A DNA stretch of 64,000 bases from Actinomadura luzonensis (GCF_022664455.2 NZ_JAKRKC020000001.1:1555001-1619000), one strand, 5' to 3'. Positions 1 to 8,979 are shown, numbered from the stretch's first letter. The notes: a model not told the origin generated them from the sequence alone. Numbers and translations are program-made.

Positions 1-1
1 C

Positions 2-1036
2 TACCCGGCCGCGGGCCAGGGCTGGCGGGAGCGGGCCGAGGCGGCCGAGCGGAACGCGTACGAGATCGACTTCCCCGAGCCGCTGTACGACGTCGGCCCG
101 GCCGGCAACCCCATGTTCACCACGACCCGGCTGCGGCTGGCGTACACGAGCATGGTCACCCCGCCCAGCGTGTACGACTACGAGCTCGACACCCACGAGC
201 TGATCCTGCTGAGGCGGCGCCCGGTGCTGGGCGGCTACGACCCGGAGGACTACGAGCAGTTCCGCGAGTGGGCGACGGCCGAGGACGGCACGAAGGTGCC
301 GATCTCGATCGTCAAGCGCAAGGACGCCGCGAGGCCCGCGCCGACCCTGCTCTACGGCTACGGCAGCTACGAGACCTCCATCGACCCGGGCTTCTCGGTG
401 CCCCGGTTGTCGCTGCTCGACCGCGGGTTCGTCTTCGCCGTCGCGCACGTCAGGGGCGGCGGCGAGATGGGCCGGCGCTGGTACGAGGAGGGCAAGCTGA
501 CCAGGAAGCGGAACACGTTCACCGACTTCGTGGCGGCGGCCAGGCACCTGAAGGCGTCCGGCTGGAGCGAGCGGATCATCGCGCGGGGCGGCTCGGCCGG
601 CGGGCTGCTGATGGGCGCGGTGACGAACCTGGCGCCGGAGGAGTTCGCGGGCGTGGTGGCCGAGGTGCCGTTCGTGGACGCGCTCAACACGATCCTCGAC
701 CCGTCGCTGCCGCTGACGGTGATCGAGTGGGACGAGTGGGGCGACCCGCTGCACGACCCCGACGTGTACGCCTACATGAAGAGCTACACGCCGTACGAGA
801 ACGTGGACGGCCGGCCGTACCCGCCGATCCTGGCGATCACCAGCCTGAACGACACCCGCGTCCTCTACCACGAGCCGGCCAAGTGGATCGCGCGGCTGCG
901 GGCGACCGCGCGGGGCGGCCCGTTCCTGCTGAAGACGGAGATGGGGGCCGGCCACGGCGGGCGCAGCGGGCGCTACGACGCCTGGCGCGAGGAGGCGTTC
1001 GCGCTGTCCTGGATCATCGAAAGGGGCACGTCATGA
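2..1036 (+). CDS. ptrB: S9-family serine peptidase (oligopeptidase B-like), 5' truncated by window
   Basis: C-terminal catalytic part of a prolyl-oligopeptidase-family peptidase; in this family it cleaves short peptides after basic residues in the cytoplasm. The reading frame is open from base 2 without a start, so the propeller domain and N-terminus lie outside the window. Visible are the nucleophile elbow GGSAGG, the acid-loop stretch NDTRV and the catalytic histidine in GAGHGG, in the order Ser-Asp-His expected for S9. The segment SMVTPPSVYDY is typical of oligopeptidase B. Its TGA overlaps the ATG of the next gene (ATGA), so the two are probably translationally coupled. Family assignment is secure; the exact substrate is inferred. 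Confidence 0.88.
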   Translation, partial: YPAAGQGWRERAEAAERNAYEIDFPEPLYDVGPAGNPMFTTTRLRLAYTSMVTPPSVYDYELDTHELILLRRRPVLGGYDPEDYEQFREWATAEDGTKVPISIVKRKDAARPAPTLLYGYGSYETSIDPGFSVPRLSLLDRGFVFAVAHVRGGGEMGRRWYEEGKLTRKRNTFTDFVAAARHLKASGWSERIIARGGSAGGLLMGAVTNLAPEEFAGVVAEVPFVDALNTILDPSLPLTVIEWDEWGDPLHDPDVYAYMKSYTPYENVDGRPYPPILAITSLNDTRVLYHEPAKWIARLRATARGGPFLLKTEMGAGHGGRSGRYDAWREEAFALSWIIERGTS

Positions 1037-2031
1037 CCTATCAGGCGGACGAGCGGCGCTACGAGCGCCAGCCGTACAACCGCAGCGGGCGCAGCGGGCT
1101 GCGGCTGCCGGCGGTGTCGCTGGGGCTCTGGCACAACTTCGGCGACGACCGGCCGGTCGAGAACTCGCGGGCGATCCTGCGGCGGGCGTTCGACCTCGGG
1201 GTGACGCACTTCGACCTGGCCAACAACTACGGCGTGCCGTACGGCTCGGCGGAGCGGAACTTCGGCCGCGTCCTGCGCGAGGACTTCCTGCCGTACCGGG
1301 ACGAGCTGGTCATCTCCACCAAGGCCGGGTACGACATGTGGCCCGGCCCGTACGGCGAGTGGGGCTCGCGCAAGTACCTGCTGGCCAGCCTCGACCAGTC
1401 GCTCGCCCGCATGGGCCTCGACTACGTGGACATCTTCTACAGCCACCGGCCCGACCCGGACACGCCGCTGGAGGAGACCATGGGGGCGCTGGACCGGGCG
1501 GTGCGCTCCGGCAAGGCGCTGTACGCGGGCATCTCCAACTACTCCGCCGAGCAGACGACGCAGGCCGCGCGGATCATGCGTGAGCTGGGCACGCCGCTGC
1601 TCATCCACCAGCCGTCGTACTCGATGATCAACCGGTGGATCGAGGACGGGCTGCTGGACGCGCTGGAGGAGGCGGGCATGGGGTGCATCGTGTTCTCGCC
1701 GCTGGCGCAGGGGCTGCTGACCGACCGCTACCTGGAGGGCGTGCCGGCCGACTCGCGGGCGGCCACCAGCCGCTTCCTCAGCGCGGACCGGATCGACCGG
1801 GACCTCGCGCGCGACCTCGGCGAGATCGCGCGGGGCCGCGGGCAGACGCTGGCGCAGATGGCGTTGTCGTGGACGCTGCGGGACCCGCGGGTGACGAGCG
1901 TGCTCATCGGGGCGAGCAGCGTGCGGCAGCTGGAGGACAACGTGGCCTGCGTGGACGGCCCCGACTTCACCGAGGACGAGCTCGAGGCGATAGACAAGAT
2001 CACAGGGCCTCGTGCCGCTGGAGGTAGGTGA
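1033..2031 (+). CDS. Aldo/keto reductase (YghZ/Kvbeta-like group)
   Basis: NADPH-dependent aldo/keto reductase of 332 residues, a usual length for the group. The catalytic tetrad can be read in order: Asp and Tyr in HFDLANNYG, Lys in ISTKAGYD and His in FYSHRPD. The C-terminal coenzyme-binding segment SVLIGASSVRQLEDN is also present. The sequence resembles the YghZ (L-glyceraldehyde 3-phosphate reductase) branch, but the physiological substrate cannot be read from sequence. The start is the ATG overlapping the upstream peptidase stop; a longer in-frame extension upstream lies antisense or out of frame to that gene and was rejected. Its last 32 bases overlap the 3' end of the convergent membrane-protein gene. 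Confidence 0.9.
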   Translation: MTYQADERRYERQPYNRSGRSGLRLPAVSLGLWHNFGDDRPVENSRAILRRAFDLGVTHFDLANNYGVPYGSAERNFGRVLREDFLPYRDELVISTKAGYDMWPGPYGEWGSRKYLLASLDQSLARMGLDYVDIFYSHRPDPDTPLEETMGALDRAVRSGKALYAGISNYSAEQTTQAARIMRELGTPLLIHQPSYSMINRWIEDGLLDALEEAGMGCIVFSPLAQGLLTDRYLEGVPADSRAATSRFLSADRIDRDLARDLGEIARGRGQTLAQMALSWTLRDPRVTSVLIGASSVRQLEDNVACVDGPDFTEDELEAIDKITGPRAAGGR

Positions 2032-4432
2032 AGGAGGCCCAGCCGGGCAGCACCGGCAGCCAGAACGTGAGCAGCCGGTGCAGCAGCACGGCCGAGGTGG
2101 CGAGCTCGGCCGGCAGCCCGGCCACGGTCAGGCCCAGGGCCAGCGCGCCCTCGACCGCGCCCAGGCCGCCCGGCGTGGGCGCGGCCGAGCCGATGGCGTT
2201 GGCCGTGAGGTAGACGACGGCGACGGCGGTGAAGCTGAGCTCGCCGCCGAAGGCCGCCACGCAGGCGTCCAGGCACACCACGAACGCGATCGTGATCATG
2301 AGGGTGCCTGCGCACGCCTCGATCATCTTGCGCGGCGACTGGAGCACGTCGAGCAGGCGTGGCAGCACGTTCGAGAACAGCCTGCGCAGCCGTGAGGTGA
2401 CGAGCCTGCGCAGCGGCGGCACGCCCAGCACGACGACGACCAGCAGCGCCACCACCAGCAGCACCAGCACCAGCCCGCGCGACGGGGTGAAGGAGGTGGC
2501 GGTGTTGGAGCCGGTGATGTAGGCGAACAGCAGCAGCAGCGCGATGTGGAAGACCAGCATGATGAGCTGGGAGGCGCCGACGCTGGCCACCGCGCTGCCC
2601 GGGGCGATGCCGCGTTTTTGCAGATAGCGGGTGTTGATCGCGACGCCGCCGACGGCGGCGGGCGCGACGAGCTTGACGAACGAGGACGCGAACTGCACCA
2701 GCACGGTCCGCCACAGCGGCAGCGGCTCGGGCACGAAGCCGCGCAGCATGAGCGCGGCGGCCACGAAGCTGACGAACGAGGCGGCGAGCGCCAGCACCGA
2801 CCACGCCCAGTTGGCGGTGGTGACCACCTGGTAGAGGTTGACCTGGCTGAGCTGGGAGAGCAGGAAGTAGGCGGCGATCGCGCTGGCGATGATGGTGACG
2901 AGCGTGCGCGGACGGAAGCGTTCGAGCCGGACCTCCTCGACCTTGCCCTGCGGCTTGAGCGCGACGATCTGCTCGCGGATGCCGGGCAGCACCTGCTTGG
3001 CCTTGCCGAGGGCCGAGCGGGTCTCGCGGGTCAGCGCGATGCGCTGGAGCAGCGGCATGGCGGCGGCCAGCACGTCGGGGCCCATCACGGCGGCGGCCGC
3101 GCGGACCGAGCGCTCGGGGCCGACGCGGAGCGCGAGGTAGGTGAGGAGCTGGGCGACGTCGATGCGCAGCAGCAGGTCGCCGGCGGCGATCTCGCCGCTG
3201 CGGGCGTCGGTGAGCACGACCCGGCCGGCCCGGTCGAGGTGGATGCCGTCGCCGGTGAGGCGGCGGTGCGCCAGGCGCTGGATCTGCAGCAGCTCGACCT
3301 GCTCCCAGATCTGGTGCAGCAGGGCGTCGTCGATCTCGGTGTCGGGGATCTCGTCGAGCGGGCGGGTCTCGATGTGCTCGTAGGCGAGCAGCGCCGCCTC
3401 GGTGCCGATCTCGCTGGTGCCGAGCAGGCGCGGGGTGCTGGCGCCGGCGGCCTGGCCCGCGTACGACATGAGGGCCTCGCGCTCCAGCTCGGCGCGCAGG
3501 GAGCGGATGGCGCGGCGGCGGGTCTCGGAGTTGAGCCTGATGCGCCGCCACAGCCGGTACGGCAGCCCGGCCACCTGCCGGTCCCGGTCGAGGACGGTGA
3601 CGTCGAGGCTGGTGCCGTCCTTCAGGCCGATGGCGTAACGGCGGCTGCCCTGGTGGTCGTCCTCGATGCGGCGGGCCGAGACGACCTGGAACGACAGCTT
3701 GCGCAGCGCGGCCACCACGGCGCTGCCGGGCGGCCTGGTGTTGGGGCTGCCGACGCCGTACAGGGTGGCGTAGCCGATGGCCATGCCGACGAGGACGGTG
3801 ACGATGGCGCTGGGCAGCGTGATCTGGCGGCCGGAGAAGAAGGCGAGGATGTAGAGCGCGATCGTGGTCCACATCAGCATGCGCCAGGTGGGGCGGCGGG
3901 AGATGCGGACCGCGGTGGCGTAGGCGATGACCGAGGTGAGCAGGGTGTTGATGGGCTCGATGTCGCGGTTGCCGGTGAGCAGCACGCGGAGGTCCTCGGC
4001 GCTGCCGGCGACCAGCCACTGGCCGACCAGGAACGAGCCGGCCATGCCGACGATGGCGGCGATGAGCCCTTCGGCGACCCGGAGGCCGTCGCGGTGGAAG
4101 ACCCGCTCGACGGCGAACGCGGCGGGCACCACGAGCACGGCGGCGCCGCCGAGGAAGGCGGCGATGCGGCTCAGCAGCGGGACGAGCTCGGCGCCCTGCT
4201 TGACGTCCTGCTCCAGGCCGATGAGCGTCTGCTTGGCGACCAGGGCGAGCAGCACGACCGCGGCCAGCACCGCGAGCGTGGCGAAGAAGCGCAGCAGGTC
4301 GGAGGGCCGGCGCAGGCGCTGGGGCAGCAGCGGCTCGACGACGTACACGTCGTTGTCCGCGCGTGACTCACCCACGGCCGGATCCCCCTCCGTGAGGTCC
4401 CCCGTGTCATCTCGTTCCCTGATTTCGGCCAC
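2000..4432 (-). CDS. Flippase-like (LPG_synthase_TM/UPF0104) membrane protein with kinase-like insert
   Basis: Large integral membrane protein of 810 residues starting at GTG. After an acidic cytoplasmic N-terminus (about 45 residues) come several TM helices, then a soluble stretch (roughly residues 230-480), then a C-terminal block of about seven TM helices typical of the lysylphosphatidylglycerol-synthase TM / flippase family (SSFVKLVAPAAVGGVAINTRYL, then TPGGLGAVEGALALG). The soluble stretch looks like a decayed protein-kinase fold: a segment beginning AHRRLTGDGIHLD and ending VVLTDARSG sits where kinases carry the catalytic loop and DFG, but the HRD aspartate is not in place. Proteins of this layout are common in actinomycetes and have no firm function; lipid or glycolipid translocation is an inference. 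Confidence 0.78.
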   Translation of the reverse strand: MAEIRERDDTGDLTEGDPAVGESRADNDVYVVEPLLPQRLRRPSDLLRFFATLAVLAAVVLLALVAKQTLIGLEQDVKQGAELVPLLSRIAAFLGGAAVLVVPAAFAVERVFHRDGLRVAEGLIAAIVGMAGSFLVGQWLVAGSAEDLRVLLTGNRDIEPINTLLTSVIAYATAVRISRRPTWRMLMWTTIALYILAFFSGRQITLPSAIVTVLVGMAIGYATLYGVGSPNTRPPGSAVVAALRKLSFQVVSARRIEDDHQGSRRYAIGLKDGTSLDVTVLDRDRQVAGLPYRLWRRIRLNSETRRRAIRSLRAELEREALMSYAGQAAGASTPRLLGTSEIGTEAALLAYEHIETRPLDEIPDTEIDDALLHQIWEQVELLQIQRLAHRRLTGDGIHLDRAGRVVLTDARSGEIAAGDLLLRIDVAQLLTYLALRVGPERSVRAAAAVMGPDVLAAAMPLLQRIALTRETRSALGKAKQVLPGIREQIVALKPQGKVEEVRLERFRPRTLVTIIASAIAAYFLLSQLSQVNLYQVVTTANWAWSVLALAASFVSFVAAALMLRGFVPEPLPLWRTVLVQFASSFVKLVAPAAVGGVAINTRYLQKRGIAPGSAVASVGASQLIMLVFHIALLLLFAYITGSNTATSFTPSRGLVLVLLVVALLVVVVLGVPPLRRLVTSRLRRLFSNVLPRLLDVLQSPRKMIEACAGTLMITIAFVVCLDACVAAFGGELSFTAVAVVYLTANAIGSAAPTPGGLGAVEGALALGLTVAGLPAELATSAVLLHRLLTFWLPVLPGWASFTYLQRHEAL

Positions 4433-4605
4433 CGTCAGTGATTCTGCACCTTCCCGGCCGGACCGTACGATCTCCGGTGTCCAGTGTCCCCGTTTCGCAA
4501 CTCGCGGTCGCCGCCGTCCCGTCCGGCGGGTGATGTCCGCGCAGGCAGGCTACACGGTGGGGCTCCAGCAGTTCATCTTTCATGCCCCGACATAGGCTGT
4601 GTCCC

Positions 4606-6621
4606 ATGTCGGGTGAATTGACGGTTCTCGGGGCGTGTCCGCTGGACTGCCCGGACACCTGCTCCTGGGTCGTGACAGTGCGGGACGGTGAGGCCGTCAA
4701 GCTGCGCGGCAACCCGGACCAGCCGTACACGCGGGGCGCGCTGTGCGTGAAGGTCAATCGTTATCTGGAGCACACGCGGGCGCCCGACCGCATCCTGCAC
4801 CCCATGCGCCGGGTCGGCCCGAAGGGCTCGGGGCGCTTCGAGCGCATCACGTGGGACGAGGCGCTGGAGGAGATCGCCACCCGGCTGCGCGCCATCGTGG
4901 CCGAGCACGGCGGCGAGGCGATCTGGCCCTATCTCGGCACCGGGACGCTCGGCTACCTCCAGGGCTGCGAGGGCGTGGCGGGCCGGCGGTTCTGGAACGT
5001 GCTGGGCGCGTCGAAGCACTGGCTGAACATCTGCTCGGCGGCCGGCAGCAGCGGTCTGTTCCGGGCGAACGGCACCGCGGGCGGCATGGACCCCGAGGAC
5101 TTCGCCTCCTCCCGGCTGATCCTGCTCTGGGGCACCAACACGCTGACCAGCGGCCACCACCTGTGGAAGTTCATCCAGGACGCGCGGGCGGCCGGGGCGC
5201 ACGTGGTCGCCGTCGACCCGATCCGCACCCGCACCGCCGACCAGGCCGACGAGCACCTGGCCATCCGGCCGGGGACGGACGCGGCGCTCGCGCTCGGCCT
5301 GCTCAACGTGGTGCTGGCCGAGGGCGCGCAGGACGAGGCGTACCTGGCCGAGCACACCGAGGGCTGGGCGGAGTTCCGGGAGGAGATCCTGGCGCACCCG
5401 GTGGACAAGGTGAGCGGGATCACCGGCATCCCGGCGGCCGACATCCACAGGCTGGGGATGCGGCTGGCGCACACCCGGCCGACCGGGATCAGGGCCACGA
5501 TGGGCATCCAGCGGCACGCGGGCGGCGGCACGGCGATGCGCACGATCGCCGCGATCCCGGCCGTCACCGGCGACTGGCGGCTGCCCGGGGGCGGGGTGGC
5601 GTACTCGACCAGCGGCCACGTGCACCTGAACATCGACACCCGCGACGACCTGCTGGCCAGGCCGGTGCGGACGCTGGTCATGACGAAGCTGGCCTCGCAG
5701 CTCGACGACGTGAAGTGCCTGTGGGTGTACGCGGCCAACCCGCTCGGCTCGACCCCCGACGCGAACGCGATCCGGCGGCAGCTCGCCCGCGAGGACCTGT
5801 TCACGGTGGTGATGGAGCACTTCCCGACCGACACCGTGGACTACGCCGACCTGGTGCTGCCGGCCACCATGCAGACCGAGCACCACGACCTGCACGCCGG
5901 CTACGGCCACCTGTACCTGCTGTGGAACGAGGCCGCGGTGGAGCCGCCGGGCGAGTGCCTGTCCACGACGGAGACCTTCCGGCGGCTGGCCAGGCACATG
6001 GGGCTGAGCGAGCCGTCCCTGTACGACTCGGACCTGGAGCTGGCCGAGCAGTTGCTGGCCGGCGGGCATCCGTCGCTGGAGGGCGTGACGCTCGACCGGC
6101 TACGCAAGGAGGGGTGGGTGCGGATGAACTATCCCAAGCCGTTCCTGCCCTTCGCCGACGGGTTCCCGACGCGGTCGGGCCGGATGCGCTTCCCGCGGGC
6201 CGGGCAGGCGTACGTGCCGTCGCACGCGACGCTGGCGGCGGAGGGCTCGCCGTACAAGCTGACGCTGGTGACGCCCGCCGCGCACACGTTCCTCAACACG
6301 ACGTTCGGCAACAACGCGGAGCTGCGGCGGCGGGCGAAGGACCCGGTGGTGCTGGTCAACCCGGCCGACGCGGCGGCGCGCGGGCTGGTGGACGGGCAGC
6401 GGGTGCGCGTGCACAACGACGGCGGCGAGTTCCTGGCCGACGTGGAGATCAGCGACCGGGTGGCGGCCGGGGTCGTGGCCTCGCCCAAGGGCCGCTGGCC
6501 GAAGCTCAGCCCGGGCGGCTCGAACGCCAACGCGGTCGTGGCCGAGCGGGACGGCGACATGGGCAGGGGGCCGGGCTTCCACGACAACCTGGTCGAGGTC
6601 AGCCCTTGTGCCGGTTCATGA
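4606..6621 (+). CDS. Molybdopterin-dependent oxidoreductase
   Basis: Member of the DMSO reductase / formate dehydrogenase superfamily, about 671 residues. An N-terminal 4Fe-4S site is spelled by CPLDCPDTC followed by a fourth cysteine in RGALCVK. The middle contains the molybdopterin-binding Rossmann-like segments (LWGTNTLTSG, VVAVDPIRTRTADQAD), and the C-terminus carries the beta-barrel molydopterin-binding domain (NNAELRRRAKDPVVLVNPADA). The residue coordinating Mo is not obvious; NICSAAGSSG is the likely region and offers either Cys or Ser. No small subunit or membrane anchor lies beside it, so it is probably a soluble cytoplasmic enzyme of unknown substrate. A TAGGCT -10-like hexamer ends 7 bases before the ATG at 4606, suggesting a leaderless mRNA. 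Confidence 0.87.
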   Translation: MSGELTVLGACPLDCPDTCSWVVTVRDGEAVKLRGNPDQPYTRGALCVKVNRYLEHTRAPDRILHPMRRVGPKGSGRFERITWDEALEEIATRLRAIVAEHGGEAIWPYLGTGTLGYLQGCEGVAGRRFWNVLGASKHWLNICSAAGSSGLFRANGTAGGMDPEDFASSRLILLWGTNTLTSGHHLWKFIQDARAAGAHVVAVDPIRTRTADQADEHLAIRPGTDAALALGLLNVVLAEGAQDEAYLAEHTEGWAEFREEILAHPVDKVSGITGIPAADIHRLGMRLAHTRPTGIRATMGIQRHAGGGTAMRTIAAIPAVTGDWRLPGGGVAYSTSGHVHLNIDTRDDLLARPVRTLVMTKLASQLDDVKCLWVYAANPLGSTPDANAIRRQLAREDLFTVVMEHFPTDTVDYADLVLPATMQTEHHDLHAGYGHLYLLWNEAAVEPPGECLSTTETFRRLARHMGLSEPSLYDSDLELAEQLLAGGHPSLEGVTLDRLRKEGWVRMNYPKPFLPFADGFPTRSGRMRFPRAGQAYVPSHATLAAEGSPYKLTLVTPAAHTFLNTTFGNNAELRRRAKDPVVLVNPADAAARGLVDGQRVRVHNDGGEFLADVEISDRVAAGVVASPKGRWPKLSPGGSNANAVVAERDGDMGRGPGFHDNLVEVSPCAGS

Positions 6622-7363
6622 AGGTCTCGATCGCGTCCAGCACCTGAGCGGCGTGCGGGCTGCCGAGCAGGGCCGAGGCGTGCAGGCGCGCGCCGGGGAT
6701 GATCAGGAGCTCGTCGTCGGGGGCCTGGGCGGCGGCGGCCTCCAGCGCCTCGCGGCCGCCGTAGTCGTCGTGCTCGCTGCCGATCTGCAGCAGCGGGACG
6801 GTGAGCCTGGCCGCGTCCTCGGGGGCGATCTCGCCTGACAGGGCGACCACGCCGGCGACCTTCCGCGGGCCGAGCTTCAGCGCCGCTGGGACGGCGGTGG
6901 TCGCGCCGATCGAGCCGCCGACCAGGAACACCCGCTTGACGCCTTTCTCCTTGGCCAGGCGCCGCGCCATGGCGACGGCGGTGTCCTCGGGGGCGGCGAC
7001 GGCGCTCCTGGCGTAGAGGAGCACGCGGTAGCCGGTGGCGACCAGGCGGTCGGCGAGCGGGCGCCAGGTGCAGACGTTGCCGCGGCGCTCGTAGGTGACG
7101 ACGACGCCGGTGGAGCCGGTGCCCGTGATGACGCCGGGCAGGCCGCCGCCGTACTCGAAGATCGTGCCGTCGGCCTCGGTGAAGCAGCCGGAGACGTTGG
7201 GGCCGGTCGCCACGGGCCGCGCCGAGGCGGTGGTGACCGGCGCGGGGGTGGTGACCGGCGCGGGAGTGGGGGCGGCCCCCGCGCCGCCCCCGCCCCCGCC
7301 TCCGCCCCCGCAGGCGGTCAGTGCCGCCACGAGCCCTGCCGCAGCCAAGGACAACCTGCGCAC
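6599..7363 (-). CDS. Secreted lipoprotein with alpha/beta-hydrolase (dienelactone-hydrolase-like) domain
   Basis: Begins with a short signal sequence and a lipobox ending LTAC, followed by a poly-glycine run and a Pro/Thr-rich linker, so the protein should be lipid-anchored outside the membrane. The remaining about 190 residues have an alpha/beta-hydrolase pattern: a Ser nucleophile elbow (VGGSIGA), an acidic-loop Asp in GSEHDDYGG and a C-terminal His in ARLHASALL. I moved the start to the GTG at 7363 because a GGAGG lies 8 bases upstream of it, whereas the longer GTG at 7372 overlaps that site. It is divergent from a padR gene across an inverted-repeat operator, so it is a probable PadR target. 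It overlaps the molybdoenzyme 3' end by 23 bases. Confidence 0.8.
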   Translation of the reverse strand: MRRLSLAAAGLVAALTACGGGGGGGGGAGAAPTPAPVTTPAPVTTASARPVATGPNVSGCFTEADGTIFEYGGGLPGVITGTGSTGVVVTYERRGNVCTWRPLADRLVATGYRVLLYARSAVAAPEDTAVAMARRLAKEKGVKRVFLVGGSIGATTAVPAALKLGPRKVAGVVALSGEIAPEDAARLTVPLLQIGSEHDDYGGREALEAAAAQAPDDELLIIPGARLHASALLGSPHAAQVLDAIETFMNRHKG

Positions 7364-7386
7364 GACCGCCACCTCCGGCTTCCCCG

Positions 7387-7406
7387 CTATGTCTGAACTG
7401 ACATAG
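7387..7406. promoter_or_regulatory. Probable PadR operator (inverted repeat)
   Basis: Perfect inverted repeat CTATGTC-N6-GACATAG in the 70-bp divergent region between the lipoprotein hydrolase and padR. The core reads ATGT-N8-ACAT, which matches the operator pattern known for PadR-family repressors. A TATCCT hexamer at 7419-7424 could be the padR -10 box, in which case the operator covers the -35 region. Autoregulation and repression of the hydrolase are inferences. Confidence 0.65.
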
Positions 7407-7433
7407 TGGCTGGCACTCTATCCTGGGGCGACG

Positions 7434-7973
7434 ATGACCTCAACGCTGGGATTCGCGATCCTCGCCGTGCTGGCCCGCGGCGAGCGCACCGGGTACGACC
7501 TCGCCGCGGCCATGCGCCGCCCGGTGGGCTACTTCTGGACGGCCGGCCACAGCCAGATCCACGCCGAGCTGCAGAAGCTGCGCGCCGCCGGGCTGGTCGG
7601 CTTCGAGACCGAGCGCGGGCCCGGCCCGCAGGACAAGAAGGTCTACCACCTGACCGCCGAGGGCCTGGCGGAGCTGCGGGAATGGGTGACCGAGCCGCCG
7701 CGCGCCCGGCCGGAGCGCGACGAGCTGGTGCTGAAGACGTTCGCGTCGTGGCTGGCCGAGCCGGGGCTGCTGCGGCGGATGTTCGCCGACCAGCTCGCGA
7801 TGCACGAGGAGCGCCTGGCCGCCTACGAGCGGGAGGAGGCCGCCATCGGGGAGCCGCCCCCGCCCGGCGACCCCCGGTTCGGCAACTACGCGACGCTGCG
7901 GTGCGGCCTCGGCTACGAGCGGCACCGCGCGGAGTGGTGCAGATGGATGCTGGCGCAGCTCAGCTCAGCGTGA
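7434..7973 (+). CDS. PadR-family transcriptional regulator
   Basis: Cytoplasmic DNA-binding repressor of 179 residues. The N-terminal winged helix is typical of PadR (AILAVLARGERTGYDLAAAM, then GYFWTAGHSQIHAELQKL and the wing GPQDKKVYHLTAEG). The C-terminal half is the longer helical dimerisation domain of PadR subfamily 1, with a tryptophan-rich end (EWCRWMLAQL). The gene starts at ATG 27 bases downstream of the inverted repeat described at 7387-7406. Ligands of PadR proteins are usually small phenolic or drug-like molecules, and none can be deduced here. Its 3' end overlaps the convergent acetyltransferase gene by 14 bases. Confidence 0.9.
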   Translation: MTSTLGFAILAVLARGERTGYDLAAAMRRPVGYFWTAGHSQIHAELQKLRAAGLVGFETERGPGPQDKKVYHLTAEGLAELREWVTEPPRARPERDELVLKTFASWLAEPGLLRRMFADQLAMHEERLAAYEREEAAIGEPPPPGDPRFGNYATLRCGLGYERHRAEWCRWMLAQLSSA

Positions 7974-8439
7974 GCTTGAAGCCCTCGTGGGAGCCCGCGA
8001 AGCCGAGCGAGCCGTAGAAGCGGTGGGCGTCGGTGCGGGACTTGTCGGAGGTGAGCTGCACCATGGCGCAGCCGCGCTCGCGCGCCCGGTCGACCGCCCA
8101 GGTGATCATGCGGCGGCCGATGCCCTGGCCCCGGGTCGAGGCGTGCACGCGCACCGCCTCGATCTGGCAGCGCTCGGCCCCCAGCCGCGACAGCCCGGCC
8201 AGGTACGTGAGCTGCATCGTGCCCACGACCTTGCCGCCCCGCTCGGCCACGATCAGCTCGTCGTAGGGGTCGGCGTCGATGCGCTCGAAGGCCGCCAGGT
8301 AGCGCGGGTCGCCGGGGTCGCCCTCGCGTCGCGCGCCGAGGGGGTCGTCGGCCAGCATCTCGACGATCGCGGGCACGTCGTCCCTGCGGGCCAGGCGGAA
8401 GGTCACGTCATCAGGCATGGAGGTCACGTCGTCAGGCAT
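7960..8439 (-). CDS. GNAT-family N-acetyltransferase
   Basis: Single GNAT domain of about 155 residues. The acetyl-CoA-binding motif A is visible as VHASTRGQGIGRRMI (R/Q-x-x-G-x-G/A), preceded by the beta4 strand CQIEAVRV and followed by the motif B segment AHRFYGSLGF. The acceptor substrate is unknown. The N-terminus is odd: MPDDVT occurs twice because a 21-bp segment carrying the start codon is tandemly duplicated, so translation could begin at 8439 or 8418 and the products would differ by seven residues. No clear Shine-Dalgarno favours either. Confidence 0.88.
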   Translation of the reverse strand: MPDDVTSMPDDVTFRLARRDDVPAIVEMLADDPLGARREGDPGDPRYLAAFERIDADPYDELIVAERGGKVVGTMQLTYLAGLSRLGAERCQIEAVRVHASTRGQGIGRRMITWAVDRARERGCAMVQLTSDKSRTDAHRFYGSLGFAGSHEGFKLTLS

Positions 8440-8442
8440 GGA
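8401..8442. repeat. 21-bp tandem duplication of a start-codon region
   Basis: Two adjacent 21-bp copies (8401-8421 and 8422-8442) differ at one base. Each contains the start codon and first codons of the acetyltransferase, so the gene has two equivalent start sites. This looks like a recent slippage or tandem duplication. Confidence 0.85.
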
Positions 8443-8514
8443 CGCATCATGTCAGGGACAGCTCAGGGTCCGTCCCCGATGCCCCCAAGGGGCCCCAAAA
8501 GGGACCATGAATGC

Positions 8515-8964
8515 ATGAACGAAATCAGTCGACGCGATGAGGTCTCGCTTTCGGGCGCCGCGCTTCGCGGAGCCCCTTGGAAGGCCGCGGCCATCGGCGG
8601 CGGCGTCGTGACGGCGGCCAGCTACGGCATGGGCCTGATCACCGGCGGCGGCGACCTGGTGTGGGCCCTGGGCCTCGGCATCAGCCTGTTCGCGCTGATC
8701 GCCGCGATCGGCGCGGTGTCCAAGCCGGAGGAGGGCGACCGGGTCACCCGCCAGGCGCGCCTGTGGTCGCTGCGCCACCCGTGGAAGTTCTCGCTGCTGC
8801 CCGCGGCCATCACCGCGGTGCTGGACTACCCGGTGCAGCTCGTGCTGGACGGCGAAGGGGTCTTCGGCTCGGCCGTGCAGGCCATGTGGCACGGCGCGCT
8901 GGTCTACCTGATCGCCGGCATCCTGACGCTCACGATGCAGGGCCGGGCCCGCTCGGCCCGGTGA
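8515..8964 (+). CDS. Small integral membrane protein of unknown function
   Basis: 149-residue protein with a hydrophilic start (MNEISRRDEVSLSG) and about four predicted TM helices: around residues 25-45, 48-66, 88-105 and 122-142 (for example ALGLGISLFALIAAIGAV and ALVYLIAGILTLTM). A basic loop rich in Arg and Trp sits between the second and third helices. I do not recognise a family. The start is the ATG at 8515; the frame stays open upstream only because it runs antisense through the acetyltransferase gene. It stands alone between two minus-strand genes. Confidence 0.72.
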   Translation: MNEISRRDEVSLSGAALRGAPWKAAAIGGGVVTAASYGMGLITGGGDLVWALGLGISLFALIAAIGAVSKPEEGDRVTRQARLWSLRHPWKFSLLPAAITAVLDYPVQLVLDGEGVFGSAVQAMWHGALVYLIAGILTLTMQGRARSAR

Positions 8965-8979
8965 CCCCCGCTCGTCCCG

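Noticed and set aside
2546..4366. 606-codon open frame on the plus strand
   Set aside because: It is antisense to the flippase-like gene, with the skewed Asp/Gly/Glu/Arg composition of GC-rich shadow frames.
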